From Lachnospiraceae bacterium (GTDB lineage Bacteria; Bacillota; Clostridia; Lachnospirales; Lachnospiraceae): a DNA stretch of 36,564 bases. The position numbers and the translations under genes were made by a program. Below, in pieces: positions 23,162 through 32,257 of this stretch. The DNA lies in the NCBI GenBank assembly GCA_017625255.1, contig JAGALK010000065.1, positions 1 to 36,564 on the forward strand, written 5' to 3'. The stretch's first letter is position 1; each line of letters starts with the position of its first letter. The notes beneath the pieces are model-generated. The model had not been told where the DNA came from. It saw only the letters and a program-made list of their open reading frames with translations, and ran no database searches.

Positions 23162-24421
23162 ATGCTGGTTGTTACATCTCTGGCATATATGATTATTCGT
23201 ATGTTGGGTACAACGGAAGATAGCTGCGGATATGCATTTCCGATACTTTTTGCTTCCATGGCATATTTAAATAACCGGATAATTATAGCGGGCAATGGGG
23301 TTATACTGATTTCAAATATTTTACGGTTATTGTTAAATATAGACAAAGTAATGGCGGGCGACGGTTCTACTTTGGTAGTAAATATCTTTATTTGTATATT
23401 GGTTGCTGTTGCCTCTGTTCGTGTAAGCTTTCTTTTGAATAAGTTCAATGAAGAAAATGTGCAGGAAATTGCGCATACAGCAAAGATACAGCAGGAATGC
23501 CATACAGCAGGAATTCTTGTGGCTGACAATATTATCAAGCATTTTAATGATGCAATGCAGATGATGGATACCTTAAATGAAAGTATTAATACCAGCAGCT
23601 TTTCAATGAGTAATATTGCTGATAGTACAGAAAGTACCGCAGAAGCCATTCAGAAACAGGCGGTTATGTGTCAGAATATCAATGAGCATGCGGATCAGGG
23701 CGGTGCAATGACATCTGCAATGATTGATGCTTCTACCAAGGTAGAAGATTCAGTTGGGCAGGGTGTATCCTTAGTCAATGATTTGAAGCAGCAGGCAGAT
23801 ACTGTAGCAGATGCAAGCGCAACGGTTGAGGAGGTCATTAATGCATTGACCAATAAAGTGCATGAGGTGGAAAGCTTTGTCAGTACAATTATTAATATTT
23901 CCAGTCAGACGAATCTGTTGGCGCTGAATGCATCCATTGAGGCAGCAAGAGCAGGTGAAGCAGGAAAGGGATTTGCAGTAGTCGCAGAAGAAATTCGTAA
24001 GTTATCCGAAGATACACAGGAAGCTTCTAATAATATTACCAAGATTATTCAGGAATTAAATGCAGATACTACTCGTGCAAATGAAAGCATTCAGGATTCT
24101 GTGGATTCTGTGAGAAGACAGAATGAGTTGATGGATGATACAAAGGGTAAATTCGAAGAAGTAGAGCAAAAAGTGGACGAATTGATTCAAAACATCAATC
24201 GAATGAGCGAAGTGATGCAGGAGATTGTAGGTGCATCGGGAGTAATCGCAGATAATATTTCACATCTTTCTGCAACGAGTGAAGAGGTAGCATCGTCTTC
24301 GTCTGAAGGCTTAGAACAGTCAAAGATTACCGTCAGCGAAGTAGAAAAATGCAGAGCGATATTTGAATCTATTTATATGTTGGCAGAGGATTTGCAAAGA
24401 AGCTTAGAAGAAGCACAATAA
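23162..24421 (+). CDS. methyl-accepting chemotaxis protein (signalling part of a split receptor)
   Basis: 419 residues. About three membrane helices (1-20, 22-60 and 70-95) lead straight into a coiled-coil MCP signalling domain with no large extracytoplasmic sensor and no clear HAMP. The tip [20 protein letters not shown] plus [17 protein letters not shown] is intact, so it could couple to CheA/CheW. AGGAG at 23149-23153 inside the preceding ORF lies 8 bases before ATG 23162, so it can be translated by coupling. Together with the 71-residue ORF it would make a receptor with five or more TM helices. Transcription ends at the hairpin at 24438. Confidence 0.85.
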   Translation: MLVVTSLAYMIIRMLGTTEDSCGYAFPILFASMAYLNNRIIIAGNGVILISNILRLLLNIDKVMAGDGSTLVVNIFICILVAVASVRVSFLLNKFNEENVQEIAHTAKIQQECHTAGILVADNIIKHFNDAMQMMDTLNESINTSSFSMSNIADSTESTAEAIQKQAVMCQNINEHADQGGAMTSAMIDASTKVEDSVGQGVSLVNDLKQQADTVADASATVEEVINALTNKVHEVESFVSTIINISSQTNLLALNASIEAARAGEAGKGFAVVAEEIRKLSEDTQEASNNITKIIQELNADTTRANESIQDSVDSVRRQNELMDDTKGKFEEVEQKVDELIQNINRMSEVMQEIVGASGVIADNISHLSATSEEVASSSSEGLEQSKITVSEVEKCRAIFESIYMLAEDLQRSLEEAQ

Positions 24422-24437
24422 AAAGTAAAATCAGAAG

Positions 24438-24469
24438 ATCGGAGTGGTAAAGCTGCTCCGATTTTTTTT
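24438..24469 (+). terminator. terminator after the split chemoreceptor
   Basis: ATCGGAG (24438-24444) pairs with CTCCGAT (24456-24462), followed by TTTTTTT. Confidence 0.85.
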
Positions 24470-24498
24470 GATAGAAAATGTTCATATTAGCTGACGGG

Positions 24499-24527
24499 TT
24501 GCGTAATTTTGATGGAGATGGTATACT
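24499..24527 (+). promoter_or_regulatory. promoter for the NlpC/P60 gene
   Basis: TTGCGT (24499-24504), 17-base spacer, TATACT (24522-24527) with TGG immediately upstream. Confidence 0.6.
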
Positions 24528-24573
24528 TTAGAATGGTAAACGGTGTTTTTTTATTTGAAAAAGGGTGATGCGT

Positions 24574-25803
24574 GTGAAAGTATCGAAAAATAAAAGAATT
24601 CTGACATTTGTTTTGATTTTTGCTCTTGCTTGTACACATTTTCAGGCAGTAAATGCCAGTACGATGAATAAAGCAAAAAATAAAAAAGCAGAAGCAGAGC
24701 AGGAGTTAAATGAGACGCAGAATCAAATTGAGGCAATTGAGAGACAACAGACTTTGCTGCAGAGTGAAATAAATGAAAAGGATGCCGAGTTGGTGAATCT
24801 TTTGGTAAATATCGGAATTTTAGAGGACGAACTGGCGGCGAAAACAGAGCAGTTAGAGCAGGTGACGGTAGAGCTTGCTGATGCAGAAAGCACGGAAAAA
24901 GAACAGTATTCTTCCATGAAAAAACGGATACAGTTCATGTATGAAAAAGGTGATACTGCCATGGTGGAAGCAATTCTTGGCTCTGTAAATATGGCAGATT
25001 TTTTAAATCGGGTAGAGTATGTTTCAGATGTCTATGCATACGATAGAAATCTGTTGGAAGAGTACCAGAATACAGTAGAACAGGTGGCAGAGTTAAAAGT
25101 AACTGTAGAAACGGAAAAAGCCGAGATGGAAGCTATGCAGGGAGAATATGCTCTGCAGCAGCAAAATTTAGAGCAGATTTTAGCAGAGAAAAAGGCAAAA
25201 ATGGGTGATTACAACAGTCAGTTAGCTTCTGCGCAGGCAGCGGCTGAGGAGTATAAGAAAACTATCATTGCCCAAAATGCAATTATTAAAGAAGAGGAAA
25301 GAAAAGCAGAGGAAGCCAGAAAGAAAGCCGAAGAGGAAAGAAAAAAGGCAGAAGAGGCGGCTAAAAGAGCTTCTGCGCAGGCAAATCAGAATGCAAATGG
25401 AGACAGTGGCAATTCTAGCAGTGATTCTGGCGGCGGTGCGAATCCTGGGTACTCCACAAATGTCAGTGGAGGTGAGGTAGTAAATTATGCGTGTCAGTTT
25501 GTAGGTAATCCCTATGTCTGGGGTGGTACAAGTCTGACAAACGGTGCAGATTGCTCAGGATTTGTTATGAGTGTATATGCGCATTTTGGTATTAGTCTTC
25601 CACATAGTTCAGCAGCATTGCAAAGCTGTGGACAGGCAGTAAGCTATGCCAATGCAAAACCGGGAGATTTAATCTGTTATTCCGGTCATGTGGCAATTTA
25701 TATGGGAAATGGACGAATCGTTCATGCCCAGAGTAAAGCGGTGGGAATCACCACAGGTTCAGCAACTTATCGTACCATTGTAGGAGTGCGAAGAGTATTA
25801 TAA
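24574..25803 (+). CDS. secreted NlpC/P60 peptidoglycan endopeptidase with coiled-coil N-terminus
   Basis: About 409 residues. A signal peptide (cleaved near AVNAS) leads into a long coiled coil (about 30-265, rich in E/K/Q, with a KAEEARKKAEEE-type tract), then a Ser/Gly/Asn-rich linker, then the C-terminal NlpC/P60 domain (about 295-409). The Cys-His-His triad is seen as C327 in ADCSGFV, H372 in GHVAIYM and H384 in IVHAQ. It would cleave gamma-D-Glu to diamino-acid bonds outside the cell, as PcsB/CwlO-type hydrolases do. Coiled-coil members of this kind are often activated by FtsEX. The start is GTG 24574, 8 bases after AAAGGG; the ATG at 24568 is in frame but too close to the SD. Confidence 0.93.
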   Translation: MKVSKNKRILTFVLIFALACTHFQAVNASTMNKAKNKKAEAEQELNETQNQIEAIERQQTLLQSEINEKDAELVNLLVNIGILEDELAAKTEQLEQVTVELADAESTEKEQYSSMKKRIQFMYEKGDTAMVEAILGSVNMADFLNRVEYVSDVYAYDRNLLEEYQNTVEQVAELKVTVETEKAEMEAMQGEYALQQQNLEQILAEKKAKMGDYNSQLASAQAAAEEYKKTIIAQNAIIKEEERKAEEARKKAEEERKKAEEAAKRASAQANQNANGDSGNSSSDSGGGANPGYSTNVSGGEVVNYACQFVGNPYVWGGTSLTNGADCSGFVMSVYAHFGISLPHSSAALQSCGQAVSYANAKPGDLICYSGHVAIYMGNGRIVHAQSKAVGITTGSATYRTIVGVRRVL

Positions 25804-25845
25804 AGAAATAATAGAAAGGAACCCGATAGGGTAAGGTATAATAAT

Positions 25846-26283
25846 ATGCAGATGGATACATTACAAAAAGATATGATTGCAGCAATGAAAGCAAGAGATA
25901 AGGGCAGAAAGGATGCTATTTCTGCTTTGATTTCCTCAGTAAAAAAAGTGGCAATTGATGAAGGCTGCCGAGAGAATATCAAGGAAGAATTAGTAGACCG
26001 TGTAATTTTGAAAGAGTTAAAAACCGTAAAAGAGCAGATTGACAGCTGTCCGGCTGACAGAACAGACTTGCTTGAGGAGTATCAGCTTCGTTATGATGTA
26101 ATCAATGAATATGCACCACAGCTTTTATCTGAAGAAGAGGTAGAAGCAATTCTGAAAGAGAAATTTGCAGAAGTACTTGCTACAGGAAACAAAGGTCAGG
26201 TGATGAAAGCTGTTATGCCGGAATTAAAGGGTAAAGCAGATGGAAAAGTGATTAATCAGGTTGTAGCAAGACTCTGTCAGTAG
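25846..26283 (+). CDS. yqeY: GatB/YqeY domain protein
   Basis: 145-residue soluble protein covering the whole YqeY fold: an N-terminal helical domain (LQKDMIAAMKARDKGRKDAISAL) and the C-terminal GatB-like tail domain (ATGNKGQVMKAVMPELKGKADGKVINQVVARL). The GatB resemblance implies tRNA or aminoacyl-tRNA binding, but the role is not established. A weak SD (AAGG, 25833-25836) precedes ATG 25846. It follows the NlpC/P60 gene by 42 bases without a terminator and leads into the next two genes. Confidence 0.92.
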   Translation: MQMDTLQKDMIAAMKARDKGRKDAISALISSVKKVAIDEGCRENIKEELVDRVILKELKTVKEQIDSCPADRTDLLEEYQLRYDVINEYAPQLLSEEEVEAILKEKFAEVLATGNKGQVMKAVMPELKGKADGKVINQVVARLCQ

Positions 26284-26287
26284 TCAA

Positions 26288-26968
26288 ATGAAGAGAGAAG
26301 ATATAGAGAAGAGGCAGACAATAAGATTTTTGCTTTTAGTCACAGCATTTGTGATTGTTGCAGGTATTTTAGCCGGATATAAGGCTAAACAGGCAGGGAA
26401 GATTTCTTATCTGGAGCATTTAGATGAGCAAATTGTCACGATAGATGATAAAGAATATCCTTTGCGTGCGCTTGCATTTTATATTGCCCATCAGGAAAGC
26501 TCCGTAGAAAAACAGGCGAAGGTATACGATTTAGACAATGTAAATACTTATTGGAATATTCGCTCGAAAAATAGTTTCCTGCGCTTAGAGGCAAAGGAAA
26601 CAGCTATGCGTATGATGATACATGATAGGATTTTTTACGCTATGGCAAAAAAGGAAGGTCTTGCCTTAACAAAAGAAGAAGAAGTCTATATGCTAAATCA
26701 AAGGATGGATTTCTGGAATGACTTAGAAGAGGAAGGACAAGAACGGATTGGTGTCACAGAAGGTGAGATAGAAGAGGTTTTTGTTCAAATGGCATTAGCA
26801 CAGAAAATGCAGCAGCTTCTTGCGGATCGCCAAGGGGTTGACTACAGGGAGTATAATATCGAAGGAGAGAGCTATGCGGTCTTATTGTCAGAGCATAGTT
26901 ATCAAATAAATGAAAGGCTTTGGGAGCGATTGGATTTTGGAAATATCACATTGCCACCCGGACGGTAA
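26288..26968 (+). CDS. membrane-anchored protein of unknown function (possible SurA/parvulin-like N-domain)
   Basis: 226 residues. A basic cytoplasmic start and one TM helix (about 12-30, FLLLVTAFVIVAGILAGY) are followed by a mostly helical, charged extracytoplasmic part. ALAFYIAHQE, KETAMRMMIHDRIFYAMAKKEGLALTKEEE and VTEGEIEEVF recall the chaperone N-domain of SurA/PrsA-type foldases (helix, short-lived residues, EGLxxTxEE), but there is no parvulin catalytic domain. I therefore do not assign enzymatic activity. It has no evident SD and starts 4 bases after the yqeY stop, so translation is probably coupled. It is followed closely by map. Confidence 0.65.
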   Translation: MKREDIEKRQTIRFLLLVTAFVIVAGILAGYKAKQAGKISYLEHLDEQIVTIDDKEYPLRALAFYIAHQESSVEKQAKVYDLDNVNTYWNIRSKNSFLRLEAKETAMRMMIHDRIFYAMAKKEGLALTKEEEVYMLNQRMDFWNDLEEEGQERIGVTEGEIEEVFVQMALAQKMQQLLADRQGVDYREYNIEGESYAVLLSEHSYQINERLWERLDFGNITLPPGR

Positions 26969-26982
26969 TTGGAAGGAAAATT

Positions 26983-27855
26983 ATGGCTAAAATAGGAAGA
27001 AATGATCCATGTTGGTGTAAAAGCGGCAGGAAATATAAGACCTGTCATCAGGCATTTGATGAAAAAATTGCACAGTTTGCAAGACAAGGACATATCGTAC
27101 CGGATCACGATATTATAAAGACTCCGGAACAAATTGCAAAAATAAAAGAAAGTGCCAAGATTAATATTGCAGTATTAGATTATGTGGCAGAAAATATCCG
27201 CGAAGGCATGAATACAGCAGAAATTGATAAGATGGTATACGACCTCACCACAAAGATGGGGGGTATTCCCGCACCATTAAATTATAATGGTTTTCCGAAA
27301 AGCGTGTGTACATCTGTAAATGATGAGGTGTGCCATGGTATTCCTTCGGAAGAGGTGATTTTAAAGGCTGGAGACATTGTAAATGTAGATGCGTCAACCA
27401 TTTTAGATGGATATTTTTCGGATTCGTCCCGTATGTTTTGCATTGGGAATGTAAGTCCGGAGAAGAAGAGATTAGTAGAGGTTGCCAAAGAGTGTTTAAA
27501 TGTAGGTCTAAGAGAAGTAAAGCCATGGGGCTTTTTGGGTGATATGGGACAGGCTATTCATGATTTTGCCTATGAGAACGGCTATACAGTAGTTCGTGAA
27601 ATTGGCGGACATGGAGTAGGTCTTGAATTCCATGAAGATCCATGGGTAGGCTATAATAGCAAGAGAGGAACAGAGATGTTAATGGTTCCGGGAATGATTT
27701 TTACGATTGAACCGATGATTAATATGGGAAAAGTAGAAATCTATACGGATGAGAAAAATGGCTGGACTGTGTATACAGAGGATGGTAAGCCCTCTGCCCA
27801 GTGGGAAGTACAGGTATTAGTGACAGAAGACGGATACGAGATTATATCTTATTAA
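26983..27855 (+). CDS. map: methionine aminopeptidase, type I, with SEC-C zinc motif
   Basis: 290-residue enzyme that removes the initiator Met from new proteins. It begins with a SEC-C motif (GRNDPCWCKSGRKYKTCH, residues 5-22), a zinc-binding tag that probably docks on the ribosome, and the catalytic pita-bread domain starts at about residue 45. Metal ligands and pocket residues are visible: HGIPSEEVIL, VNVDASTILDGYFSDSS (two Asp ligands), GGHGVGLEFHEDP (His ligand), FTIEPMI (Glu) and QWEVQVLVTEDG (Glu). The start at 26983 has AAGGAAA just upstream; the frame is open into the previous gene but has no SD there. Confidence 0.96.
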   Translation: MAKIGRNDPCWCKSGRKYKTCHQAFDEKIAQFARQGHIVPDHDIIKTPEQIAKIKESAKINIAVLDYVAENIREGMNTAEIDKMVYDLTTKMGGIPAPLNYNGFPKSVCTSVNDEVCHGIPSEEVILKAGDIVNVDASTILDGYFSDSSRMFCIGNVSPEKKRLVEVAKECLNVGLREVKPWGFLGDMGQAIHDFAYENGYTVVREIGGHGVGLEFHEDPWVGYNSKRGTEMLMVPGMIFTIEPMINMGKVEIYTDEKNGWTVYTEDGKPSAQWEVQVLVTEDGYEIISY

Positions 27856-27915
27856 AAATAAAGAGTGGAGAGTGTAAGTTCTTCACTCTTCAACTTTGAA
27901 AGGAAGGACTAAGAC

Positions 27916-29070
27916 ATGAAAAAAGCAATGAAGTTTTGGGGAGTTGCGAGTTTATTGGCTGGATTAGTTTTGTCCGGATGTGGTGAAAGTGGTTTAGATG
28001 AGGCTGAGGCTTCAAAATATTATGCCCTTGTGAGAGAAGATGGACTTTATGGTTATGTGGATGCTGCAGGAGATTCGGTGATTGAGCCACAATATGAAGA
28101 TGCCGGAGATTTTTCGGAAGGTCTTGCTTATGTGCAGGTGGATGACAAGTATGGATATATTGATATAAATGGAGAAATTGTAATTGAGCCACAGTTTGAA
28201 GCAAGCTATAACTTTTCCAATGGATATGCCGTTTTTGAAAAAGAAGGTTATTTTGGCTTGATTGACACACAGGGAGAAGTTGTACTTGAGCCGGAATACG
28301 ATGGTATATATTATGTCGGTGAAAATGGTTATGCAACCTATGTGGAAAGTGAAGCCTTTGGATTTCTGACCATAGAAGATGGGGTGGTGGTTCCCGCAGA
28401 GTATACTGCCGCAGGGATGTTTATGGAAAATGGTCTGGCAATTGTGCAGAATAATGAATATTACGGCATGATAGATGAAACAGGAAATTTGGTAGTTCCA
28501 TTAGAATATGAATATTTGGAAATTTTCGCAGAGAATGGTCTGGCAGTTGCCCAGAAAGATGGAAAGTGCGGATTTATTAATGAGAGTGGCAAGGAAGTAC
28601 TCCCCTTTGAATATGACAGTGCCTATGCCTTTACAGAAGAGGGAATGGCGGCTGTATGTATGGACGAGAAATGGGGGTTCATCAATGAAAAAGGTGAAAT
28701 GGTGATTGATGCCGTATATGAAAGTGTACATAGCTTTACAAAAAATGGTCTTGCAGCGGTCAGAAAAGACGGTTTGTATGGATTTATCGATACTACCGGT
28801 GCTGTGGTGATTGAACCTGCCTATGAATTTGTCAGCAGCTTTTCCGAAAACGGTTATGCGCTGGTAAGTGCAGAGGGCGGATGGACATATATTGATGAGA
28901 CAGGAAATACTATTTCAGATACGATATATAGCAATGCGGATTCCTTTAGTGAAGCCGGAGTTGCGGTTGTAAAAGAGAATGGCAGTTTTGGCTGTATCAG
29001 TCCTACAGGAAAAATGGTGGTAAAAGCCAAATATCAGAGTATTGGTGCGTTTACAAAAGTAAAAGAATAA
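27916..29070 (+). CDS. WG-repeat lipoprotein
   Basis: 384 residues with a signal peptide ending in lipobox LSGC (MKKAMKFWGVASLLAGLVLSGC), so it is anchored on the outer membrane face. The rest is about ten tandem WG repeats of about 34 residues, each of the form F-(S/T)-E-x-G-(L/Y)-A...YG(F/Y)ID..G..V(I/V)(E/P)..Y. Such repeats form beta-rich domains thought to bind other proteins or cell-wall material; no catalytic motif is present. The SD AAGGAAGGA precedes the ATG. It stands between map and apt without an identified promoter or terminator of its own. Confidence 0.9.
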   Translation: MKKAMKFWGVASLLAGLVLSGCGESGLDEAEASKYYALVREDGLYGYVDAAGDSVIEPQYEDAGDFSEGLAYVQVDDKYGYIDINGEIVIEPQFEASYNFSNGYAVFEKEGYFGLIDTQGEVVLEPEYDGIYYVGENGYATYVESEAFGFLTIEDGVVVPAEYTAAGMFMENGLAIVQNNEYYGMIDETGNLVVPLEYEYLEIFAENGLAVAQKDGKCGFINESGKEVLPFEYDSAYAFTEEGMAAVCMDEKWGFINEKGEMVIDAVYESVHSFTKNGLAAVRKDGLYGFIDTTGAVVIEPAYEFVSSFSENGYALVSAEGGWTYIDETGNTISDTIYSNADSFSEAGVAVVKENGSFGCISPTGKMVVKAKYQSIGAFTKVKE

Positions 29071-29100
29071 AACACACATAGAAGAAAGGAGGTGTCTTAG

Positions 29101-29625
29101 GTGAAGAAAGTAGAGGATTTTGTCAGAACGATACCTGATTTTCCGGAAGAAGGTATTATGTTTCGTGATGTGACTACAGTTTTGCAGAGTGCAGAAGGTT
29201 TAAAGCTGGCAATTGATTCCATGATTGGATTATTAGATGGCGTGGATTTTGATGTAGTAGTAGGAACGGAATCCAGAGGATTTATTTTTGGTGTTCCGAT
29301 TGCTTATGCTCTTGGTAAGCCATTTGTGCCGGTGCGTAAAAAAGGAAAGCTTCCTTGCGAAACTATATCTGCCAGCTATGATTTAGAATATGGAAGTGCA
29401 GAAATTGAAATGCATAAGGATTCTATTACACCGGGACAAAAAGCCGTGTTAGTCGATGATTTGATTGCAACAGGAGGAACTATAGAAGCCTGTACAAAGT
29501 TAATCGAAGAGTTAGGCGGAGAAGTTGTAAAAATTGTTTTCTTAATGGAACTTGCCGGTTTAAAAGGCAGAGAGAAACTTGCAAAATATGATGTGGCATC
29601 TGTTATCACATATGAAGGAAAATAA
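29101..29625 (+). CDS. apt: adenine phosphoribosyltransferase
   Basis: 174-residue type-I PRTase that converts adenine and PRPP to AMP in purine salvage. Family features are the N-terminal RTIPDFPEEGIMFRDVT, VVGTESRGFIFG, the flexible-loop region PVRKKGKLPCET, and the PRPP motif VLVDDLIATGGT (about residue 117). The start is GTG 29101, with AAAGGAGG 8 bases upstream. The purine permease gene follows 13 bases after the stop with its own SD, giving an uptake-and-salvage unit. Confidence 0.97.
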   Translation: MKKVEDFVRTIPDFPEEGIMFRDVTTVLQSAEGLKLAIDSMIGLLDGVDFDVVVGTESRGFIFGVPIAYALGKPFVPVRKKGKLPCETISASYDLEYGSAEIEMHKDSITPGQKAVLVDDLIATGGTIEACTKLIEELGGEVVKIVFLMELAGLKGREKLAKYDVASVITYEGK

Positions 29626-29638
29626 AAAGGAGAGTAAA

Positions 29639-30997
29639 ATGTTAGAAAAGTTTTTTAAATTAAATGAGAACCATACAACGGTTCGTACAGAAGTAATCGG
29701 TGGTATTACCACATTTATGACAATGGCTTATATCTTAGCTGTTAATCCAAGTCTGTTATCCGCATCCGGTATGGATGCAACAGCCGTATTGATTGCAACC
29801 TGTTTAGCTTCCTTTGTAGGAACTTTGGCAATGGCATTGCTTGCTAATTATCCATTTGCATTGGCTCCTGGTATGGGATTAAATGCATACTTTGCATTTA
29901 CTGTCTGTGGTGCTATGGGATATTCCTGGCAGGTAGCTTTGATGGCAGTGTTTGTAGAAGGTATTATCTTTATTTTATTATCTTTAACAAATGTGCGTGA
30001 GGCTATCTTTAATGCGATTCCAAGTACTTTGAAGAAAGGCGTTAGTGCCGGTATTGGTTTGTTTATTGCATTTATTGGTTTACAGGGAGCTAAAATTACT
30101 GTAGCAAATGATTCTACATTAGTATCTTATGTGGATTTTGCAGGTGAGTGGCATACGAAAGGTATTTGCGCAGTATTGGCATTAATTGGTTTATTTATTA
30201 CAGCTATTTTATATATCAAAGGTGTAAAAGGTTCTATTTTAATTGGTATCATTGCTACATGGGTGCTTGGTATGATTGCACAGGCAGCAGGTATTTATGT
30301 TGTGGATGCAGAAGCAGGCTTTTATTCTTTATATCCAACCCTTACATTTACTGATTTTTCAGCACTTGGATTGACTTTTGGACAGTGTTTTAAAGCAGAT
30401 TTTTCAAATGTAAGTCCATTTAATTTTATTGTTATTTTATTATCTTTCCTCTTTGTAGATATTTTTGATACATTAGGAACATTAATCGGCGTATCTTCCA
30501 AAGCCGGTATGTTAGACAAGGATGATAAGCTTCCAAGAATTAAACCTGCTCTCTTAGCAGATGCGATTGCAACCTCTGCAGGCGCGATTTTTGGTACATC
30601 TACAACTACTACTTTTGTAGAAAGTTCTGCAGGTGTAGGTGAAGGCGCAAGAACAGGTCTTGCATCTGTAGTAACAGGCTTTTTATTCCTGATTGCCATT
30701 TTCTTTGCTCCTATTTTTACAGCAATTCCGGGATTTGCAACAGCTCCGGCATTAATCTTCGTAGGATTCTTAATGGTATCCTCTATCTTACAGGTAAATT
30801 TCGAAGATGCATCAGAAGCAATTCCGGCATACCTTTGTATGATTGCTATGCCTATGGTATACAGCATTTCTGAAGGTATTGCGCTTGGTGTTATTTCTTA
30901 TGTAATTATCAATGTAGTATGTGGTAAAGCAAAGAAAATTACTCCATTAATGTATGTATTAGCGGTATTATTTGTTTGCAAATATATTTTCTTATAA
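29639..30997 (+). CDS. NCS2 (AzgA-type) purine permease
   Basis: 452-residue polytopic proton-coupled nucleobase transporter. The family N-terminus is intact: a short LNENHTTVRTEVIGGITTFM segment, then MTMAYILAVNPSLLS and the ALAPGMGLNAYFAFTVC signature of the AzgA/PbuG/PbuO subgroup. FVDIFDTLGTLIGVSSKAG and GTSTTTTFVESSAGV are the other conserved blocks. It imports adenine, guanine and/or hypoxanthine; linkage to apt favours adenine. AAGGAGA (29627-29633) fixes the start at 29639, while the frame is open another 60 bases into apt. No purine riboswitch is present upstream. Confidence 0.94.
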   Translation: MLEKFFKLNENHTTVRTEVIGGITTFMTMAYILAVNPSLLSASGMDATAVLIATCLASFVGTLAMALLANYPFALAPGMGLNAYFAFTVCGAMGYSWQVALMAVFVEGIIFILLSLTNVREAIFNAIPSTLKKGVSAGIGLFIAFIGLQGAKITVANDSTLVSYVDFAGEWHTKGICAVLALIGLFITAILYIKGVKGSILIGIIATWVLGMIAQAAGIYVVDAEAGFYSLYPTLTFTDFSALGLTFGQCFKADFSNVSPFNFIVILLSFLFVDIFDTLGTLIGVSSKAGMLDKDDKLPRIKPALLADAIATSAGAIFGTSTTTTFVESSAGVGEGARTGLASVVTGFLFLIAIFFAPIFTAIPGFATAPALIFVGFLMVSSILQVNFEDASEAIPAYLCMIAMPMVYSISEGIALGVISYVIINVVCGKAKKITPLMYVLAVLFVCKYIFL

Positions 30998-31032
30998 GAA
31001 AATTATATACAAAATATTTACGGTTTTTTTAC

Positions 31033-31070
31033 AAAAAAAGCTCTTCTATTTGATAGAAGGGCTTTTTTTT
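31033..31070 (+). terminator. terminator after the purine permease
   Basis: AAAGCTCTTCTAT pairs with ATAGAAGGGCTTT (one G-U) around a 3-base loop, followed by a run of T. Confidence 0.88.
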
Positions 31071-31144
31071 GCGTGCTATGCTTTATGTGTCGACAAAAGG
31101 AATAAAAAAGATTTGGTTGCAATGATGCACCACAGGAGGAAAAC

Positions 31145-32245
31145 ATGAAAAAAAGAATATTAGCAACAGTTTTAATGATGTGCGTAAGCACCTGCGCATT
31201 TGCAGGATGCGGTTCAAGTAAGGAAGCAGAAACCGTAGATTTAACAAGTGTAGATTTAGACACAATTATTGAAAAAGCAAAAGAAGAAGGTGCAATCTCT
31301 TCTGTAGGTATGCCGGAGGACTGGGCAAACTGGAAGGGAAGCTGGGAAACAATTTCAGAAACATACGGCATTGCACATGATGATACAGATATGAGTTCAG
31401 CAGAGGAGCTTTCCATGTTTGAAACGGAAAAGGATGCGCCCACTAAGGATATCGGTGATGTAGGACAGGCGTTTGGGAAAACTGCTATTGAAATGGATGT
31501 AGTACAGCCATATAAGGCAACTACATGGGAATCCATTCCTGATTGGGCAAAAGATCCGGAGGGTAACTGGGTAATTACCTATTATGGAACACTAAGCTGT
31601 CTTACAAATACAGATAATGTAGGCAGTGCCATTACTTCATGGGAAGATGTGAAAAATAGCGAGGCGGTTTTAACCATTGGTGATGTAGTTCGTGGAGCAT
31701 CTGCACAGATGACAGTTTTATCTGCTGCTTATGCATTAGGCGGAGATATGGATAACTTAGATCCTGCCTTTACATATTTTACAGAGCTTGCAAAAGCAGG
31801 TAGACTAGATGCAGCAGAATATAGTGCTGAGCGAATGAGCCGTGGAGAAATTGATACATTATTTACATGGGACTACAATGTGTTAAAATACCGTGATTTA
31901 GCGTTGGAAGATAACCCGGATATGAATTTAGAATGTCATGTTATGAAGGATGGGGCTATCCAGTCCGGTTATTGTCTGGTAATCAATAAATATGCACCTC
32001 ATCCATATTCAGCAGCGCTTACAGTAGAATATATGCTTAGTGATGAAGGACAGATTGATAGAGCTAGGGGATATGCAAGACCAATTCGTGAGGATGTGGA
32101 AATTCCGGCAGAATTAGCAGAAAAAATGATTGATGATGCAGAATATACGAGTGGTATTCCAATTACAGACAATGAAAAACTTACAGAAGCCTGCACAGAA
32201 ATCGCAGAGCGTTGGGAAGAAGAAATCATTCCATTGATGAATTAA
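31145..32245 (+). CDS. ABC transporter substrate-binding lipoprotein (iron/spermidine/phosphonate-type class)
   Basis: 366 residues with a signal peptide and lipobox FAGC (MKKRILATVLMMCVSTCAFAGC). The mature protein has the layout of the ABC binding-protein class that includes Fe(III), thiamine, polyamine and 2-aminoethylphosphonate binders: a DLDTIIEKAKEEGAISSVGMPEDWANW start, KTAIEMDVVQPYKATTWESIPDW and a C-terminal GYCLVINKYAPHPYSAALTVEYMLSDEGQ stretch. The ligand is not determined. The SD CAGGAGG precedes the ATG. It is the first gene of a five-gene unit (binding protein, two permeases, ATPase, PHP hydrolase). The hydrolase hints at a phosphorylated or phosphonate-derived ligand (inference). 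Confidence 0.9.
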   Translation: MKKRILATVLMMCVSTCAFAGCGSSKEAETVDLTSVDLDTIIEKAKEEGAISSVGMPEDWANWKGSWETISETYGIAHDDTDMSSAEELSMFETEKDAPTKDIGDVGQAFGKTAIEMDVVQPYKATTWESIPDWAKDPEGNWVITYYGTLSCLTNTDNVGSAITSWEDVKNSEAVLTIGDVVRGASAQMTVLSAAYALGGDMDNLDPAFTYFTELAKAGRLDAAEYSAERMSRGEIDTLFTWDYNVLKYRDLALEDNPDMNLECHVMKDGAIQSGYCLVINKYAPHPYSAALTVEYMLSDEGQIDRARGYARPIREDVEIPAELAEKMIDDAEYTSGIPITDNEKLTEACTEIAERWEEEIIPLMN

Positions 32246-32257
32246 GGGGTAGTCAGG

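Noticed and set aside
25268..25480. Lysine-rich plus-strand frame inside the NlpC/P60 gene
   Set aside because: It is the shifted reading of the coiled-coil coding region of the real gene.
25837..25842. TATAAT directly before yqeY as a promoter
   Set aside because: It is three bases from the start codon and has no -35 partner; a transcript from it would lack a ribosome binding site.
27858..27895. Hairpin-like AGAGTG/CACTCT between map and the WG lipoprotein
   Set aside because: The stem is short with a long loop and no T tract follows, so it is not called as a terminator.
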